This document shows positions 11,933 to 12,480 of a DNA stretch of 12,480 bases, piece after piece. The translations under genes and the position numbers were made by a program. The notes under the pieces were generated by a model. That model was not told where the DNA came from and made no database searches. It worked only from the letters and a program-made list of their open reading frames with translations. This DNA is from JAFALX01 sp036378495. Lineage in GTDB: Bacteria > Chloroflexota > Dormibacteria > Aeolococcales > Aeolococcaceae. The stretch spans positions 1 through 12,480 of the forward strand of contig DASUWI010000113.1 in the NCBI GenBank assembly GCA_036378495.1. The letters are read 5' to 3'. Position 1 is the first letter of the stretch; the number at the start of each line of letters is the position of its first letter.

Positions 11933-12480
11933 TCCTGCTGCAGCGTACCGCGAGGTGCAGACGGCCGGGACGCCGGGCGCGCCAGTGGATCCGCGGTGTC
12001 GCCCGCGGTCGTCGGCGCATCGGCGGGTGCGTCGCGGCCGCTGCGCAGCGGCAGTGCGACGCTGAACGTCGCGCCGCCGCCGGGAGTGGTGCGCACGCTG
12101 ATCGACCCCGCGTGCGCGCTCACCACCGCCGCGGCGATGCTCAATCCGAGGCCGCTGCCACCCTGGTCGCCGCTGCGTGCGGGATCGGCGCGATGGAATC
12201 GCTGAAAGACCAGCTCTCGCTGACTCTCGGGAATGCCGCGGCCGTGATCGATGACGTCGATGTGCGCGTACCCCGCATCTCCGCGCAGCACCACCTCCAC
12301 GGGCGTGCTCGCCGGCGTGTGCACCAGCGCATTGCGCAGCAGGTTGGCGAGCACCTGGTGAAGCCGCATGGCATCGCCGTCGACGACCAGCGGTGCGGCG
12401 ATGCGCACGGTGATCGTCCGCGATGGGTCGGCGACGCGTGCATCGGCGCTTGCGTCGCGCACGAGCGCCTCGAGATCGAC
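11929..12480 (-). CDS. Sensor histidine kinase, C-terminal (ATPase) part; N-terminus outside the window
   Basis: The frame is open to the window edge, so 183 C-terminal residues are visible. They show the HATPase_c boxes in order: N-box (H-Q-V-L-A-N-L-L-R-N-A-L-V-H), G1 (D-H-G-R-G-I-P), F-box (F-Q-R-F-H-R-A-D), G2 (G-G-S-G-L-G-L-S-I), and the final strand G-A-T-F-S-V-A-L-P. The start of the fragment (VDLEALVRDASADA) is the usual linker after the HisKA dimerisation helix. The kinase should autophosphorylate on a His outside the window and signal to a response regulator, commonly encoded just upstream. A ~38-residue Pro/Ala/Arg-rich tail after the catalytic domain (~146-183) is longer than usual and probably disordered. 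Sensor input unknown. Confidence 0.9.
   Translation of the reverse strand, partial: VDLEALVRDASADARVADPSRTITVRIAAPLVVDGDAMRLHQVLANLLRNALVHTPASTPVEVVLRGDAGYAHIDVIDHGRGIPESQRELVFQRFHRADPARSGDQGGSGLGLSIAAAVVSAHAGSISVRTTPGGGATFSVALPLRSGRDAPADAPTTAGDTADPLARPASRPSAPRGTLQQE

Overview
The window is high-GC DNA with actinobacterial character. Start codons are often GTG, several transcripts look leaderless, genes overlap by ATGA/GTGA, and there is a 51-residue 'hydrophobic protein' of the type found in Streptomyces and relatives, tandem DUF3147 membrane proteins and a sortase-style surface protein. I infer Actinomycetota; the genus cannot be read from the sequence.

Left part (1-4200, + strand). The window opens inside the 3' end of a polymorphic toxin with a papain-fold (Tox-PL-like) tip. 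An Imm35/YrhB-like immunity gene overlaps it by four bases. Both, and the ~600 bases after them, are visibly poorer in GC than the rest, which suggests a recently exchanged toxin-tip cassette. Next come a 472-residue Ser/Asn/Gly-rich secreted protein with a TPSTG-type wall-sorting tail, a strong intrinsic terminator, a small lipoprotein whose start codon sits 3 nt after the terminator T-tract, and a small charged protein.

Middle part (4200-6300). A tRNA-Thr(GGT) with encoded CCA is followed by a decayed tyrosine integrase (two frameshifts, one internal stop, cut off at the HxxR box). Then come a minus-strand DUF5615/RHH-DUF433-type toxin-antitoxin operon with a probable leaderless promoter and repeated operator, and a SnoaL-like gene remnant. 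This reads as the scar of a tRNA-integrated element in which the toxin-antitoxin module is the only intact cargo.

Right part (6300-9910, + strand). A near-palindromic site precedes a run of small genes: a 65-residue basic protein, the hydrophobic protein and two DUF3147 membrane proteins. A two-gene sulfur operon follows: a small CX4R-type sulfurtransferase/phosphatase-like protein, translationally coupled to a 577-residue persulfide-dioxygenase-like metallo-beta-lactamase protein fused to three rhodanese domains.

End (9910-12480). There is a frameshifted minus-strand small gene, an alpha/beta-hydrolase-fold protein and a VOC/glyoxalase-fold protein on +. Converging on them from the right edge is a minus-strand overlapping cluster: the C-terminal half of a sensor histidine kinase, a DUF3052-like protein and a four-cysteine small protein.

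I found no CRISPR array, no intact insertion sequence and no replication origin. The best candidates for new biology are the toxin/immunity tip with the unexplained AT-richer DNA behind it, the triple-rhodanese sulfur enzyme with its coupled partner, and the integrase-scar toxin-antitoxin module. None of these is a wholly undescribed system on the evidence here.
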